Assembly: GCA_910578325.1 (NCBI GenBank)
Contig: CAJTQT010000006.1
Location: 1-64,000, forward strand
Direction of reading: 5' to 3'
Source: an uncultured Christensenella sp.
Lineage (GTDB): Bacteria; Bacillota; Clostridia; Christensenellales; CAG-917
Length of the DNA stretch: 64,000 bases
Shown here: one piece after another, positions 62,083 through 64,000 of the stretch
How positions within the stretch are numbered: the stretch's first letter is position 1
Layout: every line of letters begins with the position of its first letter
The notes under the pieces: generated by a model
What the model saw: the letters and a program-made list of their open reading frames with translations, nothing else
The model's database searches: none
What the model was told of the DNA's origin: nothing
Translations under genes and position numbers: made by a program

Positions 62083-62733
62083 TTATTTGCAAACTCTCAA
62101 TTTTCCGTTTATGGATTTGATAAGAAAACACCTTCCTATAACCGTACTGCTTTCCACCGCTCCGAAAGTTCTGCAATCGGTCGAATGGTTGCGGTTGTCG
62201 CCCATACAGAAGATCTTGCCCTCTTCTATGACGATGTCGAGGTCGGGCGTATTCATAGGTTCGTAAATATACGGCTCCTGAAGAGGTTCGCCGTTGAGGT
62301 AGACGATGTTGTTTTTTATTTCCAAATGGTCGCCGCCCACGGCGATGACACGCTTGACAAGCGCAGACGGATTGCCGTTTTCATCGGTGAGTCCCCAGTG
62401 AACGGGAGTGAATACAACAATGTCGCCGCGTTTGATTTTTGCGAGTTTGTTGAGATATAGCGTTTCGCCGTTAGTGCGTATCCATTTTATCTCTTCTTCG
62501 GTCGTGCCTATTTCGCGGTTGGGACCGTCTCCGCCGTCGAGGGTGGGATACATCGATATTCCGTCGACGATAAAGGTGGTTATGACATAGCGTTGAACAA
62601 CCAGCGCGGCGGTAACCGCCAGTATTATAACCAGCAGAATCGAAACCACCGCGATTACTATACGGCGGCGGTTGGTGGTTTTCGGTTCTGCGTCAACCGG
62701 TTCCAAATCTAATTTTTCGAAAGAATCTTGCAT
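62083..62733 (-). CDS. lepB: Signal peptidase I
   Basis: Membrane serine protease that removes signal peptides from exported proteins. 216 residues with a cytoplasmic start, one transmembrane segment (about 23-47) and the catalytic pair Ser60 (VDGISMYPTL) and Lys127 (ALVKRVIAVGGD), followed by GDNR..S.DCRTFG. A Gram-positive-like single-span enzyme. A TATAAT box ends six bases before the ATG and there is no ribosome binding site, but the -35 is poor, so a leaderless start is only possible. It sits after the alpha/beta-hydrolase-fold gene on the same strand. Confidence 0.94.
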   Translation of the reverse strand: MQDSFEKLDLEPVDAEPKTTNRRRIVIAVVSILLVIILAVTAALVVQRYVITTFIVDGISMYPTLDGGDGPNREIGTTEEEIKWIRTNGETLYLNKLAKIKRGDIVVFTPVHWGLTDENGNPSALVKRVIAVGGDHLEIKNNIVYLNGEPLQEPYIYEPMNTPDLDIVIEEGKIFCMGDNRNHSTDCRTFGAVESSTVIGRCFLIKSINGKLRVCK

Positions 62734-62766
62734 AACAAAATTATATGGCGGTAGCGCCGATTATTT

Positions 62767-64000
62767 CTATATCCACAAAAAGTTGTTGAAAATCACGCCT
62801 TCCGCGTCGTGAACGGCAAGAATCTTAGTATCGCTGAATTTTGACAGTGTTTTCCCTTTTTCGCTCTTGAAATCGGCGCTTTGTAAAAGTATTTTCTGCC
62901 AGAATTCGCCGCCGTCGAGGTTTGCATAAGCGGTGTATTTCTGCATTTCGGGATATGTATACATACTGACGCACAGTTCTTTTTCCACAGGTGAGTATGC
63001 GTCGAAGTGTAGTGTGGACGTTCTGTTTAGCGCGTCTACTTCCGCCGCGCTTCTGCAAAGGTAAAGCCCGCCTTTGAGAGTTGTTATGCCCTCGATGTCA
63101 AACGGACCCGTAGCCTGAATAAGTGCGTCTTCGTCTATAACGGTGTCTTTTGTAAGGCAGGTGAACGAGCCTAAGCCCATACTTCCGTCGTAAATAATGT
63201 GCGAGGATTCGCGCAGGGAATCCCGTCCTTCTATGCCTATCTTAGCGGGGAAAACTCCCTGAACGGGGGTGGAGATGATATTGCCGTCATCGTAATACGC
63301 CGTGGCGTAAGCGACAATGAGTTCTTCGGGATTGTAGACGGGTACTCCCACCGCGTACAGATGAGTGTCCACTTTTTGGAGATTTTCAAGCAAATCCCAG
63401 TGCCGCGCGCTTGACAGCGGTTCGCCGTAGCAGATGAAAACTCTGATTTTGGCGGCTTTATGTACGGTGTTCATACGGAAATACAGTTTTCCGTCCACGT
63501 TTTCAAATTCCGCGTACGGGCAGTAGGTTTCCTTGCCCTGAACGAAACTGCCTCTGAGCCAGTTCAAAAGCACGTCGAGCGCGGCTTTGGTTATCTGCGT
63601 ATCCGTTCCGCCTGAAATCAGCATCTGCTTGTTTTCGGACTTAACGAGCGAAATTATGTCGCCCGCTCTGTCGACGTCGGTTGCCCTTGCCGTTCTCGAA
63701 GTGATGAAAAAAGTGGGGCAATGCACGAATTTTGCATAAGTTTCCGCGCCTACTCCTGTGGAATACGCGCGCTCCTCGTCGGTAGAGGGGACGTTTCCGT
63801 CCGTAAATCTCGATCTGCCTTTCGCCCAGCGATATCCGCCGTCGCCGATTGCTACAAGCGCGCGTACGCGCTCGTCCATTGCGGCAACCTGCCAGGCGAC
63901 GTGCGCTCCTTCTCCCAGTCCGATGATGCCGATGTGCGACGCGTCGATTATGCGTTGCTGTTCAATCAGGCTGAGCGCGCGGCGGGCAATCTTGCTCCAT
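62767..64000 (-). CDS. Alpha/beta-hydrolase-fold protein (5' end outside the window)
   Basis: The frame stays open to the window edge, so at least 40 residues precede the Met at 63879 and the start is missing. Reading the edge, the region before that Met is SHIGIIGLGEGAHVAW. In alpha/beta hydrolases the nucleophile sits in G-x-S-x-G; here the expected serine is glycine (GLGEG). The rest has the usual fold pattern (VRALVAIGDGGYR, CPTFFITSR, QMLISGGTDTQ) and a long C-terminal half (about residues 170-370 from that Met) of beta-rich sequence (YFRMNTVHKAAKIRVFICYGEP) that is not typical of simple esterases. It may be a non-catalytic or diverged family member. Confidence 0.6.
   Translation of the reverse strand, partial: WSKIARRALSLIEQQRIIDASHIGIIGLGEGAHVAWQVAAMDERVRALVAIGDGGYRWAKGRSRFTDGNVPSTDEERAYSTGVGAETYAKFVHCPTFFITSRTARATDVDRAGDIISLVKSENKQMLISGGTDTQITKAALDVLLNWLRGSFVQGKETYCPYAEFENVDGKLYFRMNTVHKAAKIRVFICYGEPLSSARHWDLLENLQKVDTHLYAVGVPVYNPEELIVAYATAYYDDGNIISTPVQGVFPAKIGIEGRDSLRESSHIIYDGSMGLGSFTCLTKDTVIDEDALIQATGPFDIEGITTLKGGLYLCRSAAEVDALNRTSTLHFDAYSPVEKELCVSMYTYPEMQKYTAYANLDGGEFWQKILLQSADFKSEKGKTLSKFSDTKILAVHDAEGVIFNNFLWI

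Overview
The window is a chromosome segment around the replication origin of a low-to-mid GC, probably anaerobic member of the Bacillota, most likely class Clostridia. The evidence is a Bacillus-type ParAB/parS system, a lipoprotein YidC next to Jag, a YyaC-type sporulation protein, an Fe-S L-serine dehydratase, a flavodiiron protein fused to a rubredoxin, BspA/InlB-repeat and DUF5050-like lipoproteins, and very regular sigma-A promoters (TTGACA-N17-TATAAT). I cannot name a genus from the sequence alone.

Layout. 0-14 kb: typA, serine dehydratase and asparaginase, an SDR reductase, a lipoprotein, an asnS-asnA-aspS operon, thioredoxin reductase and a glmM-like mutase. 14-21 kb: a repeat-rich gap with a candidate small RNA, then the classic origin-side block on the minus strand (rpmH-rnpA-yidD-yidC-jag-mnmE-mnmG). 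21-33 kb: argS, ychF, uppP, a divergent small membrane protein/HTH regulator pair, a flavodiiron-flavin reductase-rubredoxin fusion, a zinc-ribbon membrane protein paired with a condensation-fold acyltransferase, and a GH13 glucosidase. 32.6-35.6 kb: a 3-kb AT-rich gap with three parS sites. 35.6-47.5 kb: gyrB-gyrA, an MTA/SAH nucleosidase, rsmG, parA-parB, recF, dnaA and dnaN, with dnaA and dnaN convergent. 47.5-64 kb: the probable oriC, a heavy-metal permease, a DUF308-like protein, tRNA-Asn, two very large surface proteins, GNAT, a CvpA-like protein, YyaC, an ABC-2 exporter, signal peptidase I and a truncated alpha/beta-hydrolase-fold gene.

The plus strand is C-rich to the left of dnaA/dnaN, even inside plus-strand genes such as gyrA, and G-rich to the right, even inside minus-strand genes. 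With a DnaA-box-like site and tandem 11-mers upstream of dnaN, this places oriC at about 47.5-47.8 kb. The parS sites lie about 14 kb to the left.

Three observations stand out. (1) A family of ~126-bp hairpin elements has two subfamilies whose arms differ by compensatory changes; in three of the four type I copies the element supplies the stop codon of a minus-strand gene. Most copies sit next to other repeat modules. (2) A ~97-nt small RNA candidate has its own consensus promoter, an intrinsic terminator and a C-rich loop (14.48-14.58 kb, minus strand). (3) Several genes (trxB, rsmG, parA, an HTH regulator, recF, dnaA) have a -10 box only 6-9 bases before the ATG and no ribosome binding site, which implies leaderless mRNAs.
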